From Manihot esculenta (taxonomy: Eukaryota; Streptophyta; Magnoliopsida; Malpighiales; Euphorbiaceae), in NCBI RefSeq assembly GCF_001659605.2, contig NC_035177.2, positions 7,640,927 through 7,704,926 of the forward strand: a DNA stretch of 64,000 bases, in the 5' to 3' direction. Below, piece by piece: positions 11,401-23,285 of the stretch. The notes beneath the pieces were generated by a model. That model was not told the origin of the DNA. It searched no databases and saw only the letters and a list, made by a program, of their open reading frames with translations. The translations under genes and the position numbers were made by a program. The number at the start of each line of letters is the position of its first letter. The stretch's first letter is position 1.

Positions 11401-13397
11401 ACTGTGGCTGGTTCCCTCACCTGACTGTCTAGCTCTCTCACATGAGCTAGAAACCCCTGACAACCCCTCCTAAGCAAACGACGAGCCTGAAGGGCTGAAA
11501 TCATACCTCTGAGTGTACCTCTCCTGTTTCCTCTGAAAACACACTCTGACCCATCCTGGTCTCTGAGACTCACTAGCTTCTCTCGACAGTCCAACGTAGC
11601 ACTATATGTAGATAACCAATCCATCCCTACAATGACATCAAAATCCGTCAAATCTAGAACCACAAGGTCAGCTGGAAGGTATCTACCCTCGATAAACACT
11701 GGACTGAAACGACAGACTGACACTGCCACTGATGGGTCACATCTAGGTCCACTGACCCAGAGAGGATACTCTAACTCAGAACTGATCAAACCCAATCGCT
11801 CTATGGCTCTCGAAGCAATAAAGGAATGAGAAGCACCGGGGTCCATCAAAGCATACACATCTGAACACCCAATGATGAGATTACCTGACACCACTGTGTT
11901 CGACGTGTTAGCCTCCTCCTGTGTCACTGTGAAAATCCGTGCTGGGGCTACCGGATTTCCACCTCGGGAACCTGCTGCTGAAGTAGAGGCTACCCCTCTC
12001 CCTCTACCTCTGCCACTAGTCTGAGGCATGACTGGAGCTGCTGGCCGTACAACTGGTTGTACCACACTGCCTGAACTCATCTGCTGGGATGGTGCAAAAG
12101 TCATCTGCGGACAATCCCGAGCAATATGCCCTTCCTGTCCACATCGAAAACAAGCTGTAGATCCCAACCGACAAACTCCGCCATGTGGTTTTCCGCAGCG
12201 TCTGCAGACTGGAGCTGTGCCAGAGCTTGAGCCACTACCTATTCCCAGACCTGACTTGACTTTACTCCAGAACTTACTCTTTGTTCCTTTTGCTCTCTCC
12301 CATCTTTTACTGCTTGGTGTGGGGGCTTTAGAACCCGAAGCCTGTGCCTTTGACTGGTTCTGAATATTGGCACTAGCTTCCATTTTCCTAGCTGCGTCTA
12401 CTATGGTATGGAAACTCTCCTTTTCTGCTGGAAGAATCAAGGAAGCATACCTGGGATGCAGTCTCATAGTATATCTCCTTGCTTTCTTCTGATCAGTATC
12501 ATAGGCTTGACCCACGTACTAAAGCAGATCCAGGAACTTATCTGTGAATTCATCAACACTCATCTCATCTGTCTGTCTCAACTGTTCAAATTCAATTACT
12601 TTCATCTCCCTCGAACTGTCAGGAAAAGCCCACCCTGCAAACTCATTGGCGAACTCTCCCCATGACATGCTGTCCATTCTAGGCTCCACATAATGCTTAA
12701 ACCATTCTCTGGCTTTCTTGCATTTTAATGTGAAACCTGCCATCTCAATGGCTCTCCTATCATCTGCTCCCAATTCACTGGTTATCATCCTAACTGCTCT
12801 GAGGTAATCAAATGGATCATCTCCCGTGTTGTATTTAGGAGCATCCAATTTCAAGTACTCCGTCATTTGGACTTTACCTCCAGATGAGCTAGGTTCATGT
12901 CTGTCAACAACAGGGGCTACTGGTTCTGGTGGTAGTACTGGTTCATGTGGCTCTAGGTGTGCTGCACTTGGATGGGTAGGGGAAGAGGGATACATAGGAT
13001 ATGGTGGATAGTAAGGATAAGGCATATAAGGCATATAAGGAGGATATGGCACAAAACTCGAGTACTCCGACATACCTCCCATCGAATACTCTGGATAGCC
13101 AAAACCTGAGGTCTGAGCACCTCCCTGCGACTCTCCCATACCTTTCTCAAAACTGCCTATACCCATGCTGTCATCTCTAGACTGATCAATCTCCATAGCT
13201 TCCCTCCTTTCCTCTGATCTTCCTCCCCTAGCTGTTCCTCTTCTGCTCTCGTCGACAGACCTTCTAGGGTCTATTGACGTACCTTCCCTGCTAGATCTCT
13301 GAGACCTTGCCCTTGGCAATGCAGGAGGATGAGCAGCTGGTCTCTCATTCTCTGGTGGGACTCCAGTCAATCGAGCTGATCGACGAGTTCCTCGCAT
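8499..13397 (-). pseudogene. Gag-Pol polyprotein of element F (two premature stops)
   Basis: One 1,633-codon frame encodes the particle protein and all replication enzymes. The start at 13397 (MRGTRRSARL) is shared by F, G, I and J. Approximate order: Pro/Tyr-rich N-terminal stretch and Gag core (to about 290), CCHC knuckle [14 protein letters not shown] (416-429), protease with DPGASHSF (about 519), reverse transcriptase with FIDD (853-856), RNase H with FCDAS (about 1000), integrase HHCC (about 1219-1259) and its D, D, E residues (about 1289, 1350, 1386; D-35-E spacing), then a chromodomain-like tail ending YPHLF. TAG codons interrupt it at 12519-12521 (Gln in other copies) and 9177-9179 (Trp in other copies). 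The single frame and the tail fit Tekay/Del chromoviruses. Confidence 0.93.
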
Positions 13398-13603
13398 CTT
13401 TACTCTGGAAACACAACATATAACATACCACTTTAGCACATAAACATCACATATCAATCATACACATACAACACTCATGGCATATCATAGCAGATAGGAC
13501 TCAAGACCCTATCCTAGTGGACATGATTTCCTATTGTGCTTGACCACTTCTAACCTGTCTGAGCCCAACACTATCTCTATAGGTCCGATCATGTGAACCT
13601 AGG

Positions 13604-13615
13604 GCTCTGATACCA
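13604..13615 (-). other. Primer binding site of element F (initiator tRNA-Met)
   Basis: On the minus strand TGGTATCAGAGC, complementary to the 3' end of initiator tRNA-Met, lies three bases inside the 5' LTR that begins at 13619. Confidence 0.93.
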
Positions 13616-13618
13616 ATC

Positions 13619-15791
13619 TGTAACGACCCCAAAAAGGACCATCACCGGCGCTAGGATTCAGGTCGGCTTAAGGCCGCCAGAACCCGTAGCAAGCCTGCTA
13701 TACTCTCTGTGTACCTGTAAACCTCATACATGATCATACATTTTCTGTGAAAATAAAACTCTTTTCTGAACCAAGGCTTAACCTGTGCATGCACTATCTC
13801 TGTACTCATGTACTCATGTACTCTGTACTCTGTATCCCTGACTAGAGCTTGCTCTAGATGGGTTAACTCATACCTGTTAAGCCTGGTTTTCACATACAGG
13901 AAAACATATATACATATACAGATCATGTACAAAACATACATCACTAGGTCAAGCAACAACTATTACATCTCTTTAATATTACATGTCCACTCTAAGCTAT
14001 TACAGATCTCTTTACTTTTCCTGTACTCTGCTGGACTGTCCCTGTACACTGTACACTGAACCTGCAAAACTGGGGTTAAGGGAGTGGGATGAGCTCTATA
14101 GCCCAGTGAGTAGAACAGTAAAACATCTCAGTAAAATATGATCTCATGGAATGCACCATATCATAGACAAGCCACATCAAGAGTAAACCTGTCACCACAT
14201 AGTCCCAGTAACTCTGTGCCAGGGCGTAGAATCGAGCACCTGGTCTTCCTGTCATAAATGTATATGTGTATATAACACCTCTGTACTTACCATTGCCAGG
14301 GCGTAGTCAAAGGCTCCTGGACTTTGCTATACCTGCCAGGGCGTAGTCAAAGGCTCCTGGACTTTGCTATACCTGCCAGGGCGTAGTCAAAGGCTCCTGG
14401 ACTTCGCTATACCTGCCAGGGCGTAGTCAAAGGCTCCTGGACTTCCTGTCTGAGACTATTGGATCATTCAGCATTCACTCACATCACCAAATAACGATGC
14501 AATGCAACAGATTCGTGAATACTAATGCAATCAACCTATGGCATAAACATGATGCATGAGATATGCTAAAAGCAGTTTGTGGTTCAATTAAAAGTCATAA
14601 GTTTAGTTCCACTCACCTCTGGCTATCTGGACTGACAGACTCTGCAGGCTCTGAACCTCTGGAGCAGTACTCACTGCTGCTCTCTCTGGTTCCTCTGGTC
14701 TGTACCTATACAGATGGACTCAAATGAGGGACCAAACAAGCGTAGAAATAACTCGCTTAAACTTCCCCAAGAATCCCCTTAAACTCACTCAACTATCCAT
14801 GCAAAGTAGGCAAAAGAAAGCTGGACAGGACACTTTCGGCGGCAGGTTCGGCGGCCGAAAGTCCTCTCCAGAGACGAAACTCAAGCACCTTCGGCGGCAC
14901 CTTCGGCGGCCGAATCCCCCAAACAGAGCCGAACATGCAAAACAGGCTGTGGCAGCCAAGCCACCATGCAAGAGGTTCGGCGGCCGAATGAACCTTCGGC
15001 TGCCGAACCTGAGTTCATCCAGAACTCAGCTTCAACGGCAAACCATCTTCTCCTTCCCTTCAACCACTCAAACCATATATACTCCAACTCCTCAACACAC
15101 ATATACTCACGTATATGATCACAGGGGTCCAAAACTATCTCATAACCCCAAACAACAAATCAAACATAACACAGAAACATGTATACATGCATAACTCATC
15201 AAAACCACTACTTCTCACTTAAACATGCATCTCTCTCCCTTAACTTCCATAAACCCTTCAGAAAACACATAAACAGGTTCAAGAGCATTACTTACCTCCT
15301 GTATAACAAGAAGCTGAACACTCTGAACTAAGGAAAACGAACCAACTCTCCTCAAACTCTCAAACTCGCACAAACGGAGCTTTTTGCTTCAAAACATTCA
15401 AAACCTTGTGACTTATCAAAACACTTTGCAAGAGCTGCTCAAACTCAGCAAATAAACCAGGGGAGACGTGGCCAACTTCTGGACATGATCTGGTGATAAC
15501 ACCTGTCCAAAATGCTGACTGAGGGATACAAAACTGCTGGCTAAGCAACTCAGCTTCGGCTGCCGAATCGCATGCAAAACCATGCAACATTCGGGGGCCG
15601 AACTAAATCTTCGGAAGCCGAACATTGAGCACTTTCGGCGGCCGAACTTATCTTCGGCAGCCGAACTTGGCTCCTCTGCCTTGGTTCATTTCAACTCAAA
15701 ACTATCGATCCTACCCGTATATAGAATCCCAACACCCCGGATTCCACCAGACAACAGAACTTCCGGTGCCGGATTCTAGCCGGGTATTACA
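13619..15791 (-). repeat. Right LTR (5' LTR) of element F
   Basis: 2,173 bp, near-identical to the left LTR. The length difference is exactly one 40-bp repeat unit. No clear minus-strand TATA box stands where G, I and J have TATAAAA; the matching site (near 15530) reads gggatacaaaactgc on the + strand. Confidence 0.93.
14294..14447. repeat. 40-bp tandem repeat, four units, right LTR of F
   Basis: Units start at 14294, 14334, 14374 and 14414, the last partial. This is one unit more than the left LTR, so copy number changed during or after the last replication cycle. Confidence 0.93.
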
Positions 15792-17790
15792 TCTGTATAC
15801 CTGATAAATCCCATACATGATCATACATTTCCATAAAAATTTTGAACTTTTTCATTACCAAGCTTGACCTGTGCATGCACTATCTCTGCAAACATATTAC
15901 CACATACTAGAGCCCTCATCAAATGCTCTAGATGGGTCATCATCATATATATCAAGCTTGTTTTTCATTATAAAACATAAAACCTAACATAGTGATCATG
16001 TACAAAAGAGATTAAACATACACTAGGGCCAAGCACAATACTATAACTTTGTACATTATATAACTGTTACATCATCTCTATACAATACATCATCTCTATA
16101 CAATACATCATCTCTATACATTACATCATGTCCACTACTCTGTACTATTATATAAACCTTTACCCTTGCTGTTATCTTGTCTTCTCTGAGGCCCTGAAAC
16201 ATGGGGGTTAGGGAGAGGGGTGAGCTACTAGAGCCTAGTGAGCAGAACAATAAAATCATTTAAAATATGCTATCATGAAATGCGTCACATCATAAGCAAA
16301 TCACATCACGGACGGACTGACCCAAAAATCCCTCTGCTCTGTGCCCGGCCCTCAAAGGAGCTCCTCAGGACTTCTGTTACATGCAAAAAAACTATGTGCC
16401 TAGCCCTCAAAAGGCTCCTCAGGACTTCTGTTACATAAACATAAACATCAGAGGGCTAAAGGGTTCTACACTGTGCCCATCCACATCTTCAAGTAATAAT
16501 GCAATGCGTCATTTTCGTGAGAACTAATGCAATGCAATACACCCTAATATAAACATAACATTTATGATGCATGGATCATGCTAAAACATTCATTTATTTA
16601 AAAACATAGTTCTGTTCCACTCACCTCTGTCAACTGCTGAACAGTCTCTGTAACTCTAACTCTGTGGACCTCCTTGGTTCCTCGGGTCCGCACCTACACA
16701 GGTGGACTCAAATGAGGACCAAACATACTCTAACATAGCTATAAACATCTCCCCTAAAACCCCCTAAAACATCATAAACATGCATGGAAAAATGGGCAAA
16801 GGAAGGCTGGACAGGGGTCTTTCGGCAGCAGGTTCGGCAGCTGAAGGTCCCTCCAGATCCGAAAGTCAGACACTTTAGGAGGCGGGTTCGGCGGCCGAAA
16901 GTCCTTCCAGAGACGAAAGTCACCCTCCTTCGGTGGCATGATCAGCGGCCGAAACTGCCCTCCAGAGACGAAAGTCCAAAAACCTATAAAACACCCATAT
17001 CATGCATACCAACTCTCAACAACATGCATATACCATATTCCATGCATATAAGGGCCTAAAAACTAGTTTAAACCCCACAAACAACATCAAACATCATCAA
17101 ATAACATATGATCAACATATGCTCAACTCTTAGATCCATACTAAACCATGCCATAAAACTCACTTAAACCTTTAAAACATGCTTAAAACATAAGGGGAGG
17201 TGAGGATCCATGCTTACCTCTTGAAGAACGAGAGGATCGATGGTCCTAACTTGGAGATGTGGTGGAAAACGATCCAAAAACTCCAAGTTCCTCAACTTTG
17301 CCTTCTTTGCTTAAAACTCTAAAAACCAAGTTCAAAACTCATTAAAACATGCAAGATTTGAAGAAAAAGCATGAAAACAACCCAAGGGAGGACAAAACCT
17401 ACCTTTGACCAAAAAGAGAGTGAAAGAACACTCCATTTCCAGTCAAAGGGGCTTTTATAGGTGGCCAATCGACTCTCCTTCGGCGGCCAAAGCTGCATGC
17501 AAACCTCCATCACCTTCGGCAGCCGAAGTGGGGATTCGGGAGCAACAAAACCATGCAACGTTCGGTGGCCGAACTTCACTTTCGGCGGCCGAACCTGGCA
17601 ATTGTCCCCTTGGTCTTTTCCTTTTCAAAACTCAATTTTCTTGTTCAAAAACATGAAAACATGTAAAAACATTTTGAAAAACCTCTGTTCTACCCTTCTG
17701 AAAGGCTCCGACATCCTTAAATCCCGGATTCCAACAAAGATTCCACCAAAAAGTAGAAATTCCGATGCCGGAGTCTAGCCGGGTATTACA
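15792..17790 (-). repeat. Main part of the left LTR of element G
   Basis: It continues G's LTR after the F insertion, starting with the TCTGT target duplicate and ending CCGGGTATTACA. It holds an 18-bp tandem repeat (three units, about 16071-16124, ATCATCTCTATACAATAC), two imperfect repeats of about 55 bp around 16345-16436, GC-rich TTCGG motifs at 16820-16960 and 17478-17600, and a minus-strand TATA box at 17452-17459. Confidence 0.9.
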
Positions 17791-17805
17791 TTCTCCCCCC
17801 CCCTT
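17791..17805 (-). other. Polypurine tract of element G
   Basis: A purine run on the minus strand (aaggggggggggagaa-like) lies directly next to the LTR end at 17790. Beyond it is the conserved inverted repeat GAACATT...AATGTTC. Confidence 0.8.
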
Positions 17806-17913
17806 AAGAACATTTGTCCCCGAATGTTCCTCCTCTATCACATGCATACCATAAACATATCATGAACATAGCATAAAACACACATAAAAATAAAAAAACA
17901 AACAAAACTAACC

Positions 17914-20900
17914 TCAAAAGAGGTAGGGGTACTGCTGGAGCATAGACTCCCTTGTCTCCCAGGTACGCTCTTCTAAATTATGGTGGTTCTAGAGGACTTT
18001 CACCATTGGGATCTCCTTGTTTCTCAACTTCCTGATCTGAGTGTCTATGATCCGTACTGGCTGCTCTACATAGGTGAGATCTCCAAGGATCTCTACATCT
18101 GGCTCACTGAGAACCTTGCCTGGATCTGACACAAACTTCCGTAGCATAGAATCATGGAAGACCGGATGGATTCTTTCCATAGAAGCAGGTAAATCTAGCT
18201 TGTACGACACATTCTCGACCCTTTGCAAGATCTCGAAAGGCCCGATGTACCGTGGAGCTAACTTACCTTTCTTCCCAAAACGAACCACCCCTTTCATTGG
18301 AGACACCTTCAGTAATACTAGATCTCCCTCCTGAAACTCTATGTGTTTTCTGCGGACGTCTGCATAGCTTTTCTGCCGACTAACAGCAGTTCTGAGTCTC
18401 TCTCTGATAATGGGCACTACTCTGTTGGTAATCTCTACCAATTTAGGCTCTGCCAAGGACCTCTCTCCAACTTCCTCCCAGCAAACAGGCGACCTGCACT
18501 TCCTCCCATAAAGAGCTTCATATGGAGCCATCCCTATGCTAGCATGATAGCTGTTATTGTAGGCAAACTCCACTAAGGGTAGATGCTGCCTCCAAGAACC
18601 GCCAAAATCTAGCACACACATTCTAAGCATATCCTCTATAGTCTGGATGGTCCTCTCTGACTGTCCGTCAATCTGTGGATGGAAAGCAGTGCTAAAGTCC
18701 AACCTTGTGCCCATAGCATCTTGCAGACTCCACCAAAACCTAGAGGTGAACTGGGGTCCCCTATCTGACACTATAGAAACGGGAGCCCTATGCAGTCTAA
18801 CAACTTCCTCAACATACACCTGCGCTAACTTGTCCACAGAGTAGTTACTCCTGACAGGGATGAAATGAGCATATTTGGTCAGTCTGTCCACAATCACCCA
18901 TATGGAGTCTAGTCTATTGGACATAGCCGGTAACCCTACTACAAAATCCATAGCTATGTTCTCCCATTTCCACTCTGGAATCGGTAGTAGGTTAATCATT
19001 CCAGCCGGCTTCTGATGTTCTAGCTTCACCCTCTGACATACCTCGCAGGCTGACACAAATTGTGCCACTTCTCTCTTCATGGCTGGCCACCAATACACTC
19101 TTTTCAGATCTTGATACATCTTGGTGGCTCCAGGGTGAACGCTATACTTAGCATTATGAGCTTTCCTCATAATGTCTCCCTTCAGACTGATGTCATCTGG
19201 TACACATAGTCTATTCCCGTAGCGAAGGATCCCTTTGTCGTCGAATCTGAACTCTTCGCTCTTGCCTGACTGAACAGTCCTGGCAATCTTGACCAACTCT
19301 GGGTCCTCATGCTGTTTCTGAGCTACCTACTCCAGAAACACGGGTGTAACTCTCATCTGTGCGATCAAAGCACCCGTACCAAATAACTCTAACTGTAACC
19401 CTTCATTAACGAGCCTGTAGAATTCCTTCACCACTGGCCTCCTCTTTGCTGTGATGTGGGACAAACTGCCAAGTGATTTATGGCTTAAGGCGTCTGCCAC
19501 AACATTTGCCTTACCCGGATGGTACTGTATCTTACAATCATAGTCACTGAGCAGTTCTACCCACCGTCTCTGCCTCAAGTTTAACTCTCTCTGGCTCAAG
19601 ATGTGCTGCAGGCTCTTATGATTAGTAAAGATCTCACATTTAACCCCAGAGAGGTAATGCCTCCACATCTTGAGTGCAAAGATCACAGCTGCCATCTCAA
19701 GGTCATGTGTAGGGTAATTCAGCTCGTGCTTCTTCAGCTGTCTAGAAGCATAAGCAATCACTCTGTCATTCTGCATCAACACACAACCCAATCCCACTCG
19801 GGATGCATCACAAAACACTGTGAAGTCTTCATCACTAGTAGGCAGAGCTAACACCGGTGCTGAAGTCAACCTTTTTTTTTAGCTCTTTGAAGCTCTCTTC
19901 GCACTGGTCAGACCATATGAACCTCTGGTTCTTCCTGGTCAGTCTGGTCATAGGAGCAGCTATCTTAGAGAAGTCCTGAACGAACCTCCTATAGTAGCCT
20001 GCCAAACCCAGAAAGCTCTTGATCTCTGTCAGTGTGGTGGGTCTAGGCCAGTTGGCTACAGCCTTTATCTTCTTGGGGTCTACTGCTATTCCTTGGTCTG
20101 ACACCACATGCCCCAAGAAAAAAATGCTCCTCAGCCAGAACTCACACTTGGAGAACTTGGCATACAAGCCATGCTCTCTCAAGGTCTGAAGGACTATCCT
20201 CAGATGCTGGGCATGCTCCTCTGCATTCCTGGAATACACTAAGATGTCATCTATGAAGACAATAACAAAGTGATCCAGGTACTCTATGAAACTCTGTTCA
20301 TGAGATCCATGAATGCTGCAGGGGCATTAGTCAACCTGAACGGCATTACTAAGAACTCATAATGCCCATATATGGTCCTGAAAGCTGCCTTCGGTACATC
20401 CTCTTCCCTGATTCTCAACTGATGATATCCTGATCTCAGATCTATCTTAGAAAAATAACCTGCTCCTGCTAGCTGGTCGAATAGATCGTCGATCCTGGGT
20501 AGAGGATACTTGTTCTTGGTAGTGACTTTGTTCAACTGCCTGTAGTCGATACTAAGTCTAAGGGATCCATCCTTCTTCCTCACAAACAGCACTGGAGCAC
20601 CCCAAGGTGAGGTACTCGGTCGGATGAAACCCTTATCTACCAACTCTTGCAACTGTTCTTTCAGCTCTTTAAGCTTTGCTGGTGCCATCCCGTAGGGAGG
20701 GATAGAGATCGGTCTGGTACCAGGCATCAACTCTATCTTGAACTCTATCTCCCTATCAGGTGGTAGTCCTGGAAGCTTGTCTGGAAAAACATCTGGGAAC
20801 TCTCTAACTACGGGCACTGAGACGGGTTCCCTAACCTGACTATCCAGCTCTCTTACATGAGCCAGAAACCCCTGACAACCCCTCCTGAGCAACCTATGAG

Positions 20901-22902
20901 CCTGTAGGGCTGATATCAAACCTCTAGGTGTACCCCTCCTGTCTCCTCTGAAGACAAACTTAGATCCATCATGATCTCTGAACCTGACTACCTTGTCTCT
21001 GCAGTCCAAGGTAGCACCATATACAGATAGCCAATCCATCCCTAGAATGACGTCAAAATCTGTCAAATCTAGAACCACAAGGTTGGCTGGAAGGCATCTA
21101 CCATCTATAAACACTGGACTATGATGGCAGACTGACTCTGCAAATGATGGATCACACTTGGGCCCACTGACCCAAAGGGGACACTCTAACCCAGAAGTCA
21201 TCAAACCCACACTCTCTATGGCTCTTGGAGCAACAAAGGAATGAGAAGCACCAGGGTCTAATAAAGCATACACATCAGAACACCCAATGATGAGATTACC
21301 TGACACCACTGTGTTAGATGTGTTCGCCTCCTGCTGTGTCATAGTAAAGATCCGAGCTGGAGCTGATGGACCTTCACCTCGGGGACCCGCAGATGAAGAA
21401 GCTGCTCCTATCCCTCTGCCTCTGCCCTGTGTCATGGCTGGAGCTGACGGTTGTGGCATACTAGCTAGAGCTGTCTGATGGGACGGTGTCGTGAAAGCTG
21501 CCCTAGGACACTCATGAGCCATATGTCCCTCTTGGCTGCACCTGAAACATCCTATAGTCCCAAACTGACAAACTCCTCTGTGTGGCTTACCGCACTTCCC
21601 ACACACTGGAACCTCCGTGCTTGAGCTCGAGCCACTGCCTAGACCTAGACTCGCCTTTAGCTTGTTCCAGAACTTGTTCTTCTTTGGCTTATGAGTGGAA
21701 CCATTCCATTTTTTACCTCCTGAAGCTGCTGCACTCTGGGAAGAGGGATCTGACTTATCCCTACCTGGGGTCTTAGAACCCGAAGACTGTGCCACCTGCT
21801 GTTTAACTGTTCCCTGTATAATGGCACTAGCCTCCATCTTCCGTGCTATATCCACCACTGTGTGGAAACTCTCCCTCTCTGCTACAAGGATCAAGGAGGA
21901 ATACCTAGGATGCAACCTCATAGTATACCTCCTAGCCTTCTTCTGATCAGTATCATAAGCCTGACCCACATACTGCAGCAACTCCATGAACCTGTCAGTG
22001 TACTCATCTACACTCATATCATCCGTCTGCCTTAACTGTTCAAACTCTATCATCTTCAGCTCTCTGGAGCTATCTGGGAATGCCCATCCAGCAAATTCAT
22101 TTGCAAACTCCCCTTAGGACATGCTATCCAATCTAGGGTCCACATAGTTACTAAACCACTCTTTTGCTTTCTTGCACTTTAAAGTGAACCTCACCATCTG
22201 TATGGCTCTGCTATCATCTGCCCCTAGCTCATCTGCTATCATCTTGACCGTTTTGAGATACTCAAATGGATCATCTCCTAGTTTGTACTTAGGAGCATCC
22301 AGCTTTAGGTAATCAATCATCTTTACCTTGCTCCTCTCAGATGGGCCAGGTTGTGGTGTTTGGATAACAGGGGCTACTGGTTCTGCTGGTGGTGGGGGAG
22401 GAGGTGCAGAACTCCCTGGAGTAGGGTGTGCTGGACTTGGGTAGAAAGGTGAGGTTGGATACATGGGGTATGGTGTATATGGTGGGTAAAAAGGTGGATA
22501 AGGCATAAAGGTAGGATATGGGTGAAAACTAGGGTAATCCGATGTGCCTCCCATCGAATACCCTGGGCCCTGTGGGAAGGGCTGATAGTGGGGTGGATAA
22601 CCATACCCCGAGGCCTGAGCGCCTCCATGTGATGATGATCCCACATCCTCCTCAGACCTGCCAACACCTAACCCTCTATCTCTTCTCTGATCTACATCCA
22701 TATCTTCCCTGACATCACCAGATCTTCTACCCTATTCTGTTTCCCTTCTGCTTTCATCAAAAGACCTTCTAGGGTCCTTTGATGTTCTTTCATTTCCTGC
22801 CCTTTGAGACATTGCCCTTGGCAAAGAAGGGGGACGACCCTCCATACCTTCATTCTCTAGTGGAGCTCTAGTCAATCTAGCAGATCGATGAGTTCCTCTC
22901 AT
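17914..22902 (-). pseudogene. Gag-Pol polyprotein of element G (decayed)
   Basis: Same domain order as in F: Pro/Tyr-rich Gag, CCHC knuckle ([14 protein letters not shown]), protease DPGASHSF, reverse transcriptase, RNase H FCDAS, integrase HHCC and the D, D, E residues, and the chromodomain-like tail near 17990. It starts with MRGTHRSARL at 22902 and would end at 17914-17916. Lesions: a stop near 22732, a stop at about 22114 (Trp in other copies), a frame break near 20240-20284 between the palm motifs of reverse transcriptase, a T-run frame break near 19870-19881, a stop at 19327 (Gln in others), and a stop near 17989. It cannot make a functional protein. Confidence 0.9.
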
Positions 22903-23151
22903 CCTGACTTCTGAAAACATAACATGCACATAAACATCAGCATCATATGGTCCATGTGAAAACACATGAACCCTCATCACATAACATAGCATATCATTAA
23001 ATGCACATGCATAAAATCATGGCATTACACATCATCATCAAGACAGGACTCAACATCCTATCCTAGTGGACATGATCTTTCCTATTGTGCTTGCCCTCTA
23101 TAACCTCCATGAGCCCAAAACACTCTATAGGTCCGATCATATGAACCTAGG

Positions 23152-23163
23152 GCTCTGATACCA
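23152..23163 (-). other. Primer binding site of element G
   Basis: TGGTATCAGAGC on the minus strand, three bases inside the LTR that starts at 23167. Initiator tRNA-Met type. Confidence 0.92.
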
Positions 23164-23166
23164 ATC

Positions 23167-23285
23167 TGTAACAGCCCAGAAATCGGACCGCTACCGGCGC
23201 TAGGATCTAGATCGACTTAAGGTCGCCGGGACCCGTAGCAAGCCTAACATGAACTCTGTGTACCTGATAAATCCCATACATGATC
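23167..23285 (-). repeat. Left stub of the right LTR of element G
   Basis: It begins TGTAACAGCCCAGAAATCGG and follows the left LTR for about 119 bp to catacatgatcat, where it joins the gag of element H. The other end of this LTR is 33823-33936. About 1.85 kb of LTR is missing between them. Confidence 0.88.

Larger units (their letters stand above)
6290..15791 (-). mobile_element. Element F: nearly intact Tekay-like Ty3/gypsy retrotransposon
   Basis: A full-length 9,502-bp element with TGTAA...TTACA ends and a perfect 5-bp target duplication TCTGT (6285-6289 and 15792-15796) in the left LTR of element G. LTRs are 2,133 bp (left) and 2,173 bp (right), with about 8 substitutions seen by eye plus one 40-bp repeat unit of difference. 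This makes it a young insertion. It has a PBS, a PPT and one long minus-strand Gag-Pol frame broken by only two stop codons. It was probably mobilised by enzymes of a related copy, or was damaged after insertion. Confidence 0.95.
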
